The position numbers and the translations under genes are program-made. 64,000 bases of DNA from Cohnella fermenti (GTDB lineage: Bacteria > Bacillota > Bacilli > Paenibacillales > Paenibacillaceae). The stretch lies in assembly GCF_004801405.1 (NCBI RefSeq), contig NZ_SSOB01000012.1:123896-187895 (forward strand), in the 5' to 3' direction. Under the pieces are notes generated by a model. The model was not told where the DNA came from and did not search any database. It saw only the letters and a program-made list of their open reading frames with translations. This document shows, piece by piece, positions 45,767 through 54,740 of the stretch; position 1 is the stretch's first letter, and every line of letters begins with the position of its first letter.

Positions 45767-47455
45767 TTACAGCTTCATGACGCCGCCTTGGGAGGCGTTC
45801 GTGACCATCGCCGAGTAGCGGGCGAGGTAGCCGCGCTTGATCTTCGGCTCGAAGCCCGACCAGTTCGCACGGCGACGCTCCAACTCCTCGTCGCTTACTT
45901 CAAGCGTGATCGTGCGGTTGTTCATGTCCAGCTCGATGATGTCTCCGTCCTCGACGAAGGCGATCGGGCCGCCCTCGGCCGCTTCCGGAGAGACGTGGCC
46001 GATCGCGATGCCGCGGGATGCGCCGGAGAAGCGTCCGTCGGTGATCAGGCCGACCTTCGTGCCGAGGCCCATGCCGACGATCTGCGATGTCGGAGCCAGC
46101 ATCTCCGGCATGCCGGGGCCGCCCTTCGGCCCTTCGTAGCGGATAACGACGACATGGCCTTCCTTAACCTTGCCTTCGGCGAGCCCTTGGAGCACCTCGT
46201 CCTGGGAGTCGAAGCAGATCGCAGGTCCGCGGTGGTAGCCGCCGACGGACTTGTCGACTGCGCCGACCTTGATGATCGAGCCGCGCGGAGCCAGGTTGCC
46301 GAACAGCACGGACAGGCCGCCTTCCTTCGAGTGCGGATTGTCGATCGGTCGGATGACATTGTGATCCTTGATCTCGCAGCCGGCAACGTTCTCGCGCAGC
46401 GTCTTGCCGCTGACGGTGAGCACGCTGCCGTCCAACGCGCCTTCCTTCTTGAACAGCTCGTTAATGATGGCGCTGACGCCGCCGGCCAGGTGCAGATCCT
46501 CGATATGATGGTCGGATGCCGGAGCGAGCTTGGACAGATACGGCACGCGCTTCGCCACTTCGTTGATGCGCTCGATCGGATAGTCGATGTCCGCTTCGTG
46601 CGCCAGGGCCAGCGTATGCAGAACCGTGTTCGTGGAGCCGCCCATCGCCATGTCCAGCGCGAACGCGTTGTCGATCGAAGCCTTCGTGACGATGTCGCGC
46701 GGCTTGATGTCGGCCTTGATCAGCTCCATGAGCTGCTTGGCCGATTGCCTGACGAAGTCGCGGCGTTCCGGCGCAACCGCCAGAATCGTGCCGTTGCCCG
46801 GAAGGGCGAGGCCGAGCACTTCGGCGAGGCAGTTCATTGAGTTCGCGGTGAACATGCCGGAGCAGGAGCCGCAAGTCGGACAGCCGAATTGCTCAAGCTC
46901 GGTCAGGCTCTTCTCGTCGATCTTGCCGGTCATGTAGGCGCCGACGCCTTCGAAGACGGACGTCAGCGAGATCGCGCGGCCGTCGCTCGTGCGTCCGGCC
47001 TTCATCGGGCCGCCGCTGACAAACAGTGTCGGAATGTTGATGCGCAGAGCGGCCATCATCATTCCCGGCGTGATCTTGTCGCAGTTCGGGATACATACCA
47101 TGCCGTCGAACCAGTGCGCATTCACCATCGTCTCGACGGAGTCGGCGATGATCTCGCGGCTCGCGAGGGAATAGCGCATGCCGATGTGGCCCATCGCGAT
47201 GCCGTCGTCGACTCCGATCGTGTTGAATTCGAACGGAACGCCACCCGCTTCGCGGATCGCTTCTTTAACGATCTTCCCGAATTCTTGCAGGTGGACGTGG
47301 CCGGGAACGATGTCCAGGTACGAGTTGCACACTGCGATGAACGGCTTGCCGAAGTCTTCTTCCTTGACGCCGGCCGCGCGGAGCAAGCTGCGGTGAGGGG
47401 CGCGGTCGAATCCTTTCTTGATCATATCGGAGCGCATTTTCTTCGGTGCGGGCAT
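45767..47455 (-). CDS. ilvD: Dihydroxy-acid dehydratase
   Basis: 562 residues, full length. It converts 2,3-dihydroxy-acids to 2-keto acids in valine, isoleucine and pantothenate synthesis. Fe-S ligands are visible in [15 protein letters not shown] and [20 protein letters not shown]. Other signatures are [40 protein letters not shown] and [20 protein letters not shown]. The ATG at 47455 has GGAGG ten bases before; an ATG seven codons earlier is less likely. A single gene with no other ilv genes near. Confidence 0.97.
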   Translation of the reverse strand: MPAPKKMRSDMIKKGFDRAPHRSLLRAAGVKEEDFGKPFIAVCNSYLDIVPGHVHLQEFGKIVKEAIREAGGVPFEFNTIGVDDGIAMGHIGMRYSLASREIIADSVETMVNAHWFDGMVCIPNCDKITPGMMMAALRINIPTLFVSGGPMKAGRTSDGRAISLTSVFEGVGAYMTGKIDEKSLTELEQFGCPTCGSCSGMFTANSMNCLAEVLGLALPGNGTILAVAPERRDFVRQSAKQLMELIKADIKPRDIVTKASIDNAFALDMAMGGSTNTVLHTLALAHEADIDYPIERINEVAKRVPYLSKLAPASDHHIEDLHLAGGVSAIINELFKKEGALDGSVLTVSGKTLRENVAGCEIKDHNVIRPIDNPHSKEGGLSVLFGNLAPRGSIIKVGAVDKSVGGYHRGPAICFDSQDEVLQGLAEGKVKEGHVVVIRYEGPKGGPGMPEMLAPTSQIVGMGLGTKVGLITDGRFSGASRGIAIGHVSPEAAEGGPIAFVEDGDIIELDMNNRTITLEVSDEELERRRANWSGFEPKIKRGYLARYSAMVTNASQGGVMKL

Positions 47456-47607
47456 ATCGGGAGTTCCTCCATTCATAATAAAGACGAAATATTGGATAAG
47501 AATAATTCTAACATACTCGGACAGGTCGTTGCTATATGGGATGAACAGGGAGCACCGGCGGATCTGAAGGAACGGGCTCTATCGAGCCAAGAAACCTCCG
47601 ATCCCGC

Positions 47608-48282
47608 TTACGGATTGGAGGCTTCTTCCTTGTCCGGGAACAGCTTGGACAGGGCGGCGAACGGCAGATTCTCGTAATGCTCGGTCTTGTAGACGATCTC
47701 CGATTCGAGCCGCGAATCGTCCGCCAGCTTGTTCTTGCGGAACTGGAGCTGGTCGAACAGCTTCACGAGAATGCCGGCGGTGTTGACCGCGTCGTCCATG
47801 GCCCGATGATGGGAGCCGACGAACGGAATCTCCAGCATCTCGAGCGCGTTCTTCAGGCCCATCTGCTGGTGCTTCTCCAGCTTGAACGTCTTGGACAGCA
47901 TCTTCTGAAGGTTGTTGTGGTTCAGAATCCACTTCGTGTCGATCTTCTGCTCGCGGCATTCCTGCACGAGCTGGCGATGATCGTCCGGTCCCCAGGCGAC
48001 CAGGTAGTATTCCTCGGGCCCGATCCATTCGAGGAAGGCGCGAACGGCGCCGCCGAGCGTCTCCGCGGAGGCGACGTCCTCCTGCCGGATTCCCGTGAAG
48101 GAGGTCGTATCTTCGGACAGCACCGGAGCGATGACCGGCCGCACGAACGTCTGGAATGTATCTGCGACCTCGGGGGCTCCTTCGCGAAGCAGCACCTTGG
48201 CCGCCCCGATCTCGATAATCTCGGCCACCTGGCCTTTTTTGCGTCGTACCGTCATTTCCAAGTCATAGACGATATAAGTCAA
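47608..48282 (-). CDS. DEDDh 3'-5' exonuclease (ERI1/KapD-like)
   Basis: About 224 residues. Exonuclease motifs: TYIVYDLEMTVRRKKGQVAE (Asp and Glu of ExoI), VAWGPDDHRQL (ExoII Asp) and GSHHRAMDDAVNTAGIL (ExoIII His and Asp). It resembles the KapD/ERI1 subgroup that trims RNA or DNA 3' ends; KapD was named as an inhibitor of the KinA sporulation pathway in Bacillus. The start is taken as TTG 48282, eight bases after GAGGTG; a GTG at 48291 overlaps that box. The 3' end can form a hairpin CCTCCGATCC/GGATTGGAGG. Confidence 0.85.
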   Translation of the reverse strand: MTYIVYDLEMTVRRKKGQVAEIIEIGAAKVLLREGAPEVADTFQTFVRPVIAPVLSEDTTSFTGIRQEDVASAETLGGAVRAFLEWIGPEEYYLVAWGPDDHRQLVQECREQKIDTKWILNHNNLQKMLSKTFKLEKHQQMGLKNALEMLEIPFVGSHHRAMDDAVNTAGILVKLFDQLQFRKNKLADDSRLESEIVYKTEHYENLPFAALSKLFPDKEEASNP

Positions 48283-48385
48283 GATGATCACACCTCGTCA
48301 TTACCCATTCAAGCTGCTTTAACGCGCTTCCGTTATTATAAGCTTCCGCCCGGATTTTGTCATGGTCAAGTGAGGGGGATGCGGA

Positions 48386-48427
48386 CAAAAAAACAGACAG
48401 CCTTCCTGAAGCGAAGGCTGTCTTCTG
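48386..48427 (-). terminator. Terminator of tyrS
   Basis: On the minus strand CAGAAGACAGCCTTCG pairs with CGAAGGCTGTCTG-like arms, followed by a run of seven T. Confidence 0.88.
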
Positions 48428-48448
48428 CGGCGGCCATTCGGCTCGTGC

Positions 48449-49711
48449 TTAGGCGAGCTTGACGAGGCTGTACTTCTTCTTCCCCTTGCGGATAATAATG
48501 AAGCGCCCGCCGATCGCGTGCTCTGCCGTTACATCGAAGGCCAGATCGGCGATCCGTTCGCCGTTCAGGTAGATCGCCCCGGCGGACACGTCTTCGCGCG
48601 CCTGGCGCTTCGAAGGCGCGATGCCGACGTCGACGAGCCAATCCACGATGTTCTTCGTCTCCTTGGACGCTTCGAACGTCGGCATCTCCTTGAAGCCTTG
48701 CTCGATCTCATCCGCCGTCAGCGAGCGGATGTCGCCGCTGAACAGCGCCGCGGTAATTCGCTTCGCCTGCTCCAGCGCGTCTTCGCCGTGCACGAAGCGG
48801 GTCATCTCCTCGGCGAGCGCCTTCTGCGCTTCGCGCTTGTGCGGCTCGGCTTCGACCTTCGCCGCCAGAGCCTCGATCTCCTCCTTGCCGAGGAAGGTGA
48901 AGTACTTGAGGTACTTCACGACGTCGCGGTCGTCGGTGTTCGCCCAGAACTGGTAGAACTCGTACGGGGTTGTCTTGTCCGGGTCGAGCCAGACGGCGCC
49001 GCCCGCCGACTTGCCGAACTTCGTGCCGTCCGCCTTCAGCATAAGCGGAATCGTCAGCGCGTACGCCTCCGCTTCCGGCCCTTCCTTCTTGCGAATCAGG
49101 TCGAGTCCGCTCGTGATGTTGCCCCACTGGTCGGAGCCGCCGATCTGAAGCTGCACGTCCTCGTGACGGAACAGGTGCAGGTAGTCGAGCGACTGCAGGA
49201 TCTGGTAGGAGAACTCGGTGAAGCTGATGCCGCTCTCGAGGCGGCTTGCGACGACGTCCTTGGCCAGCATCGTGTTGATGCTGAAGTTCTTCCCGTAGTC
49301 GCGCAGGAAGTCGATGACATTGATCTGGTGCGTCCAGTCGTAGTTGTTGACGAGGCGAACCTGGCTGGCGTCGTTGTCGGTGACGAACAGCTTCTTCATC
49401 TGCTTCGTGAGCGCGTCCACGTTGGCCTCGATCTGTTCCATCGTCTGCAGGGTGCGCTCGGACGCGCGGCCGCTCGGGTCGCCGATCGTGCCGGTCGCGC
49501 CGCCGATCAGAATGACGGGGCGATGGCCCGCGAGCTGGAATCGCTTCAGCACGATAAACGGAATGAGATGGCCGACGTGCATGCTGTCGCCGGTCGGGTC
49601 GACTCCGCAATAGAGAGACACGGCCTTGTTCCCGGTCAGCTTGCGAAGTCCTTCTGCGTCGGATTGCTGGTTAATGGCGTCGCGCCACTCGAGCTCGTCG
49701 ATAATGTTCAA
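48449..49711 (-). CDS. tyrS: Tyrosine--tRNA ligase
   Basis: 420 residues. Class I synthetase: LYCGVDPTGDSMHVGHLIPF contains the HIGH-like HVGH; QIGGSDQWGNITSGLDLI binds tyrosine and GTKFGKSAGGAVW is the KMSKS-like loop (KFGKS). The C-terminal S4-like RNA-binding domain (about 350-420) ends SAGAIYLNGERIADL and GKKKYSLVKLA. The start is a TTG (49711) preceded by AAAGGGG; no ATG is available in the first 25 codons. Expression is governed by a tyrosine T-box. Confidence 0.96.
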   Translation of the reverse strand: MNIIDELEWRDAINQQSDAEGLRKLTGNKAVSLYCGVDPTGDSMHVGHLIPFIVLKRFQLAGHRPVILIGGATGTIGDPSGRASERTLQTMEQIEANVDALTKQMKKLFVTDNDASQVRLVNNYDWTHQINVIDFLRDYGKNFSINTMLAKDVVASRLESGISFTEFSYQILQSLDYLHLFRHEDVQLQIGGSDQWGNITSGLDLIRKKEGPEAEAYALTIPLMLKADGTKFGKSAGGAVWLDPDKTTPYEFYQFWANTDDRDVVKYLKYFTFLGKEEIEALAAKVEAEPHKREAQKALAEEMTRFVHGEDALEQAKRITAALFSGDIRSLTADEIEQGFKEMPTFEASKETKNIVDWLVDVGIAPSKRQAREDVSAGAIYLNGERIADLAFDVTAEHAIGGRFIIIRKGKKKYSLVKLA

Positions 49712-49741
49712 TGGATACAGCCCCTTTTGCCCAAAATAAAC

Positions 49742-49998
49742 AAAAAAACGCCCCTCGTCTGAATCAGACGTAGGGACGATTGTTAACCGCGGTACCACCC
49801 ACATTGCGCCAATGGACGTTAAGGTCCGTTCGCGCCGCTTCAAGCGAGATATCGTTCGCTTCTTCCGCTTGGCGTTACCCAAGGGCTCCGGAGGCGTACT
49901 TCGCGGACCGCTGTGTGTGTCAGGTCGCATCGACCCCTGACTCTCTGGAACAGGGACAACGCCGCTACTGGTCTCCATCTTCGCTATGGATGTGAAAT
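49742..49998 (-). ncRNA. T-box leader (tyrosine) controlling tyrS
   Basis: On the minus strand the T-box GGGTGGTACCGCGGTTAAC maps to 49782-49800. The specifier loop reads GCGAAGTACGCC with UAC (49896-49898) for tyrosine, and AGTAGC lies on the opposite side. GGGTAACGCC follows 16 nt later. The attenuator hairpin (CGTCTGATTCAGACG within a longer stem) and T-run lie at 49742-49780. Confidence 0.95.
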
Positions 49999-50005
49999 TA
50001 CAGCT

Positions 50006-50034
50006 AGTATAGCCGGAACGTGCGGATATTGCAA
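50006..50034 (-). promoter_or_regulatory. Promoter of the tyrS transcript
   Basis: Minus strand TTGCAA (50029-50034), 17-bp spacer, TATACT (50006-50011), just before the T-box leader. Confidence 0.85.
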
Positions 50035-50121
50035 GCCTGCCCTGACAGCAGCCCTTCCCAATCGTTCGTGCGATCATAAGCTGGTTATTAGACCAGGACA
50101 GACGAGGGGGAAGAGAAGCTC

Positions 50122-51546
50122 ATGATCATAGGCACGGTCGTGACGAGCAGCCATCTGCCGCGGGCGCAACTGCTCGCTCAGTCGGCAAGGGCGCATTGCC
50201 CGGCCGCGAAATTCATCGTCAGCCTCGTGGAACGGGAGCTGGACGTCTCCTCGAACCGATACGCTGCGTTCGACGAGGTCGTGCTCGCCCGGAGCACATG
50301 GGTCGGCAACTTCGATCGGCTTCTCTTCCAATACGGTCCGCGGGAGGCCAGTTGCTTCGCCAAGGGGCCGTTGCTTCGTTATGCGATGAACAGGTATCCA
50401 AGCGAGACCTCGTTCCTGTTCCTGGACAGCGATACGGAGATCATGGCGCCATTGGACGATCTGGAGGAGCGCTTCGCCCGCAGCTCCGTGCTGCTGATCC
50501 CGCAGCATCTGGCCCCCGGCGCGGAGTACGACGACTTCTGTTGCGGGGTTTATAACGCGGGCATGATCGGGGCGAGCCGGACGACGGACGGGATCGCGTT
50601 CGTCGACTGGTGGTCGCAGCGGCTGGAGAGGCACGCATACTGCGGGGAGAACAACACGCTGTTCGCCGGGCGGAAGTGGTTGGATCTCGTTCCGTCCCTG
50701 TTCAAGGGCGTGGAGATCGTCAAGCATCCGGGCTATAACGTCGCCCGCTGGAACTATTCGGAGCGCAAGGTGGCGAGGTCGGACACCGGCAGGCTGCTGG
50801 CGAACGGCTTGCCCTTGTTCGTCATGCACTTCCATGCGATCGGCGAGCGGGAGAAGGAGATCGAGGACGGGAAGCACCGCGCGGAATTCCCCGTTGTCAG
50901 CGAGCTTACCCGCGACTACGCGACTCGCCTCGACCGCTTCGGGAGGAGGTACGCTTCGCAAATTCCATGGAGCTACAACTTCTTCACGAACGGCGAGCTG
51001 ATCAAGATGAAGTCGCGGCGGATTTACCGGGAGAGCCACTACCTGCGAACGAGATACCCGAATCCGTTCGCTCTGCATAACGCGTTCTTCGAGGAGTTCG
51101 CGAACAATCCGGTCATGGAGGAAGCAGCGGTCGCTCCCGCCGACCCGTCTTCGCTCCCTTCGCCGCTTCCGCCTCTGCCGATCGAGCCTCCCGAGAGTCG
51201 CAGCGGGAGCGGGAGGAATGAGAGGGGCGGGAGGAACGGGAGCGGGAGGATTGAGGAGATTGAGGGAATCGCGAGAATGGGGAGGAGCGGAACAACCGGC
51301 AGGAACGAGAGGGGCGGGACAAGCGGAAGAATCGGGAGGATCAGGAGAATTAGCGGGGGCAGGAGAATCCGGAAGAGAGCCCGCAAGCTCGGCCCGACCC
51401 GGCTGCGGCGCGGGCTCCGTTCCGTTCGGCGGAAGACGCGAAGCGGCGGCCGAGCGGGAGGCCGAAGGATGCCGCGGTTCGCCGCAGGCGCAAGCTCCGC
51501 AACGCGTTCAAGGGCCGGCGAAGAGAGGAGCGTGAAGGCACGATGA
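50122..51546 (+). CDS. Glycosyltransferase-like protein with long basic tail
   Basis: 474 residues. Residues 1-325 look like a GT-A fold: MIIGTVVTSSHLPRAQLLAQ, FLFLDSDTEIMAPLDDL (DxD metal site), CGVYNAGMIGASRTTDGIAF, WNYSERKV. The remaining 140 residues are Pro-rich and then an Arg/Gly/Ser low-complexity tail ending in a strongly basic block (GGRRIRKRARKLGP). The DNA for the tail is a purine-rich strand (about 51190-51370). Ribosome binding site GGGGGAAGAGAAG. It overlaps the next, paralogous gene by 4 bp. Substrate unknown; possibly surface glycan or glycosylated S-layer. Confidence 0.75.
   Translation: MIIGTVVTSSHLPRAQLLAQSARAHCPAAKFIVSLVERELDVSSNRYAAFDEVVLARSTWVGNFDRLLFQYGPREASCFAKGPLLRYAMNRYPSETSFLFLDSDTEIMAPLDDLEERFARSSVLLIPQHLAPGAEYDDFCCGVYNAGMIGASRTTDGIAFVDWWSQRLERHAYCGENNTLFAGRKWLDLVPSLFKGVEIVKHPGYNVARWNYSERKVARSDTGRLLANGLPLFVMHFHAIGEREKEIEDGKHRAEFPVVSELTRDYATRLDRFGRRYASQIPWSYNFFTNGELIKMKSRRIYRESHYLRTRYPNPFALHNAFFEEFANNPVMEEAAVAPADPSSLPSPLPPLPIEPPESRSGSGRNERGGRNGSGRIEEIEGIARMGRSGTTGRNERGGTSGRIGRIRRISGGRRIRKRARKLGPTRLRRGLRSVRRKTRSGGRAGGRRMPRFAAGASSATRSRAGEERSVKAR
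51190..51370 (+). repeat. Purine-rich low-complexity tract inside the glycosyltransferase gene
   Basis: Almost pure A/G run on the + strand built of GGGAG-type units (GGGAGCGGGAGG, GGCGGGAGGAACGGGAGC). It encodes the Arg/Gly/Ser tail; the other frames give Gly/Ala-rich peptides or stop. Confidence 0.7.
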
Positions 51547-52562
51547 TTATCGGCACGACGGCGAATCTGACGCAGCTTCCCCATGTTCTCGAACTGGCGC
51601 GTTCGATCCGTGTTCACATGCCCGACGCAAGATTCGTCCTCTGCCTTATCGAGCGGCAGGGCCCGCCTCTTGGCATCGAGCTTCCGGGAATCGACCGCGT
51701 GGTCATGGCAGAGGAATTAGGCATCCCGAAGCTGTCCGCCTATCTGTTCAAGTACACGGCGCCGCTTATCCAGAACGCGCTCAAGGCAAGATTCCTTCGT
51801 TATCTGGAAGGCGCGGAGGCCGGCGAGACCCGGTTCCTCTTCGCGGACCATCGCGTTCGATTCTATGCGGACGTGCCGGAGCTTGCGGCGGCGCTCGACG
51901 ATCATCCGATCGTCCTCGTTCCGCACCTGACGGAATCGAAGCTGTCCGACGCTTGTGCGCGAGAGCTGCTTGTCCTCAACAACGGGACGTTCAACGGCTC
52001 CGTGCTCGGGCTGAGAAAAAGCGAGGAGGCGAGGACGTTCCTCGATTGGTGGATCGACAAGCTGGATCGCGATGCCTGCGGGCCCTGCGAGCGGGACTTC
52101 TGCGACCAGCAGTGGCTGAGCTTCGCTCCGGTATTCTTCGATGTCCATATTATGCAGCATCCCGGTTATCTGCTTGCATTCTGGAACTTCCACGAAGCGT
52201 CGCGGACGGTCATCCATGTCGAGGGCGAGCGGGTGGAGCTGTCGGCCGGCACGCTTCGCTGCATGTGCTTCGCGAACGACGATCGTTCGATCGAGCTGTT
52301 CGCCAGCGGTCTTCAGCCGGTCGCGGCCCAATGGATTCTGGCGCTGAAGGAAGGGTACGAAGCTTCCGTTCGGGAGCACGCGAAGCTCGGGTTCCATGCC
52401 GGTCTCTATTGGAGCTACGGCCGTTACAAGAGCGGGGAGCTCATCTCCCGGGAAGCCAGGGAGGCGTTCCGCAGCATGCCCGCCGAATGCTCGCCGGACG
52501 ATCCGTTCGCGCTCGGCAACCAGCGAATTCTCGATCTGGCGAAGGAGGCGGCGGCCACATGA
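51543..52562 (+). CDS. Glycosyltransferase-like protein, paralogue of the preceding one
   Basis: 339 residues. It starts MIIGTTANLTQLPHVLELAR, closely like the previous protein, and shares LNNGTFNGSVLGLRKSEEAR, FLDWWIDKLDRDA, DQQWLSFAPVFFDVHIMQHP and FWNFHEASR at equivalent places. The DxD position reads FLFADHRVRFY, so the metal-binding acidic pair is partly lost (ADH instead of DSD). The overlap ATGA links it to the gene before, and its own stop overlaps the next start in the same way, so all three are translated together. Confidence 0.75.
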   Translation: MIIGTTANLTQLPHVLELARSIRVHMPDARFVLCLIERQGPPLGIELPGIDRVVMAEELGIPKLSAYLFKYTAPLIQNALKARFLRYLEGAEAGETRFLFADHRVRFYADVPELAAALDDHPIVLVPHLTESKLSDACARELLVLNNGTFNGSVLGLRKSEEARTFLDWWIDKLDRDACGPCERDFCDQQWLSFAPVFFDVHIMQHPGYLLAFWNFHEASRTVIHVEGERVELSAGTLRCMCFANDDRSIELFASGLQPVAAQWILALKEGYEASVREHAKLGFHAGLYWSYGRYKSGELISREAREAFRSMPAECSPDDPFALGNQRILDLAKEAAAT

Positions 52563-53527
52563 GGATCGTTCTGGTCACCCCTTCGACGGGCACAATTCCG
52601 CCGGAGCGGGACGGGGGAACGGAGCGGGTTATCCACGATCTGTGCGATGGCCTCGTCGAGCTGGGGCACGAGGTCTATCAGTACGCGGCGCACGGAAGCC
52701 GGGCCCGAGCCGTTCAGCTTCCTTATCCGTTCCGGCAATTCCCGGAGCTGGAGATCGGAAGGTTTGTCCATTACTCGATGCCTAAGGGCATCGACATCAT
52801 TAACGACCACACGTTCAGTTCGGTGCTCAGCCAGTATTCATGGGACGTTCCGCTCGTGTCGAGCCGCCACGTGCCTTACCTGTCGCAGGCGCGCAACCCG
52901 GTCTACGTCAGCGAGACGATGCTGAAGACGATCGGCATGGGGCAAGGCCATTACATCCATAACGGCATCGCGACGGAGCACTACCCGCTCGGCGAACGGA
53001 AGCAGGATTATTTGCTCTTCGTCGGCAGGATCATCCCGGACAAAGGGGCGGCGCAGGCGATCGACGTCGCGGAGGAGGCGGACATGAACCTGGTGATCGC
53101 CGGGCCGATGGATGACGAAGCATACTTCAAGGCGCTGATCGAACCGAGGCTGAAGCGCAATCCGCGAATCTCGTATGCCGGTCCGGTCGGGGGACAGAAG
53201 CGGCAGAGCTTGTTGAAGCATGCGAGGTGTCTCCTGTTCCCGTCCCAATGGCAAGAGCCGTTCGGCCTTGCGATAATCGAGGCGTTCGCGTGCGGCACTC
53301 CCGTGCTGGCATTGGATCGGGGTGCGGTGCGCGAGGTGCTGAAGGGTTATCCGAGCTTCGTCTGCGAGACGATTCCCGAGATGGCTCGCAAGCTGCATTC
53401 TCTGGACGCGTGGGCGGCCCCGTCGGAGCTCCGCAAGTACGTCGAGGCGAACTTCCATCGCCGGAAGATGGTCGATGAGTACTTGCGCTTGTACCGCCAT
53501 TGCATCGAAGCGCCGACTCCGTCCTAG
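52559..53527 (+). CDS. Glycosyltransferase family 4 protein
   Basis: 322 residues. GT-B fold: the N-terminal half begins MRIVLVTPSTGTIPPERDGG and TERVIHDLCDGLVELGHEVY; the C-terminal half has LLFVGRIIPDKGAAQAID, NLVIAGPMDD, LLKHARCLLFPSQWQEPFGL and AIIEAFACGTPVLALDRGAV, with the EPFG-x7-E nucleotide-sugar site. It probably transfers a sugar to a surface polymer or lipid. ATG 52559 overlaps the stop of the previous gene (ATGA). The frame is open to 51953 but only within that gene. Confidence 0.92.
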   Translation: MRIVLVTPSTGTIPPERDGGTERVIHDLCDGLVELGHEVYQYAAHGSRARAVQLPYPFRQFPELEIGRFVHYSMPKGIDIINDHTFSSVLSQYSWDVPLVSSRHVPYLSQARNPVYVSETMLKTIGMGQGHYIHNGIATEHYPLGERKQDYLLFVGRIIPDKGAAQAIDVAEEADMNLVIAGPMDDEAYFKALIEPRLKRNPRISYAGPVGGQKRQSLLKHARCLLFPSQWQEPFGLAIIEAFACGTPVLALDRGAVREVLKGYPSFVCETIPEMARKLHSLDAWAAPSELRKYVEANFHRRKMVDEYLRLYRHCIEAPTPS

Positions 53528-53589
53528 ACTTCTTCGCCGCTCGTTCCCGGCATACACATATTTAAGAAGCGGAAGGGGAGGCGTGCGCG

Positions 53590-53937
53590 ATGGATAAGGT
53601 TCTGCGCCGATATTATCAATTGAAGCAGAAGAGCAAGGAGATCGAACAAGAGCTCGCGGAGCTGCGGGAGAGCATTGTCGCTTACTGCGCGGAGCATGAG
53701 CTGAGCGAGGTGGCGGCCGGCGGCTATCGGGCGAAGCTCGTGCGGCAGGAGCGCAAGGAGTTCGACGGGGCCAAGCTGTACGAGGCGCTTCCGGACCCGG
53801 AGGTGTGGCGGCTGCTCTCGAAGCCCGATCCGTCGAAGATCGGCGGCCTCGTCAAGCTGAACGTCATTACGGAGGATTCGATCAAGGATACGTTCACCGT
53901 TCAGCCGGTAACGCTCGTGCAGGTGGAGAAGAAGTAG
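53590..53937 (+). CDS. Hypothetical protein with N-terminal coiled coil
   Basis: 115 residues. Residues 1-40 form an amphipathic helix (YYQLKQKSKEIEQELAELRE); the rest is beta-rich and polar (SKPDPSKIGGLVKLNVITED). GGAAGGGGAGGC precedes the ATG. No signal peptide. It follows the glycosyltransferases by 62 bp. I do not recognise the family; short proteins of this kind occur in phage-like contexts, but nothing else phage-like is near. Confidence 0.6.
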   Translation: MDKVLRRYYQLKQKSKEIEQELAELRESIVAYCAEHELSEVAAGGYRAKLVRQERKEFDGAKLYEALPDPEVWRLLSKPDPSKIGGLVKLNVITEDSIKDTFTVQPVTLVQVEKK

Positions 53938-53984
53938 CGGGAACATCGGCGTGCGACAGGAGCTTAGGATGACGAATGGGGGGG

Positions 53985-54010
53985 AAAAAGGTCCGCGCGC
54001 GGCGGACCTT
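53985..54010 (-). terminator. Terminator of the secreted-protein gene
   Basis: AAGGTCCGC-GCGC-GGCGGACCTT, with five A on the left side that read as T on the minus strand. Confidence 0.8.
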
Positions 54011-54014
54011 CTCG

Positions 54015-54740
54015 CTATTCGGCCAACTTAACGGATTCGAGGCTGCCGTTCGTCTGGAAGTCGGAGGTGTAGGCGACGGTCGTCGTCGCGAGCAGCTTCT
54101 CTCCTTGGGGGCTTGTAATCGTCACGGTCGGAGCGGAGGAGTAGCCGGAGCCGGGATTCTCGATCTCGATCCCGGTCACTTGGCCGTCCTTGACCGTCGT
54201 CGTCAGCACGGCGGGCGTTCTCGCCCAAACCTCGCCTTTGGAAGCCATGTACCGATAGTAGTTGGACACCTCGTCCAAGCGGTCGTTCGTTATTCCGTAA
54301 GGGGCGAGAACCTTCAGGAGCACCGCCTTGTTCGCTTGCTCGCGCTCGGTGGTCGGGGCGCCGTCCTTGGCGGGACTTACGCCGCTGAAGGCCTCGCGGA
54401 ACGTCTCCGTCGGCACGCCGAGCGCGGAAGCGATCAGCACGACCGGACGGCCATTGTCGACGGGATCGGTGTCGTACCCCCCGGCGATTGTGATCGTGTA
54501 GCCGTTCTTGTCCGTATAGCTGGCTGTTGCGGCGGCGGAAGAGGCGGAAGCTGCGGAAGCGGGAGCGCGGCCTTGCCCCGCGGGGGCTTTCTTGGCGGCG
54601 GCAGGCTGTGCGCTCGCTGCTGCGGCAGGCTGCTTATTCGTCGCCGAGGCCGGAGCGTCGCAGGCTAACGCGAGGGGAACGGCGATCGATCCGGCAGCCA
54701 ACAGGCCGATAACAGTGAACCATACTTTTCTTTTGATCAT
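54015..54740 (-). CDS. Secreted hypothetical protein
   Basis: 241 residues. Signal peptide about 1-26 (VWFTVIGLLAAGSIAVPLAL), then an Ala/Pro/Gln-rich linker to about residue 70. The remainder includes GYTITIAGGYDTDPVDNGRP, LIASALGVPTETFREAFSGV, an Arg/Glu helix region and ITSPQGEKLLATTTVAY. NPGSGYSSAPTVTITSPQ resembles a short repeat found in secreted and adhesin-like proteins. AAAGGAG lies before ATG 54740; the frame continues upstream into array C but no start there has a ribosome binding site. Function unknown. Confidence 0.75.
   Translation of the reverse strand: MIKRKVWFTVIGLLAAGSIAVPLALACDAPASATNKQPAAAASAQPAAAKKAPAGQGRAPASAASASSAAATASYTDKNGYTITIAGGYDTDPVDNGRPVVLIASALGVPTETFREAFSGVSPAKDGAPTTEREQANKAVLLKVLAPYGITNDRLDEVSNYYRYMASKGEVWARTPAVLTTTVKDGQVTGIEIENPGSGYSSAPTVTITSPQGEKLLATTTVAYTSDFQTNGSLESVKLAE

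Noticed and set aside
50122..51546. Frameshift as the cause of the basic tail
   Set aside because: The +1 frame gives a Gly/Ala-rich peptide without features and the +2 frame stops early, so neither offers a more natural C-terminus; the tail is kept as coded, with caution.
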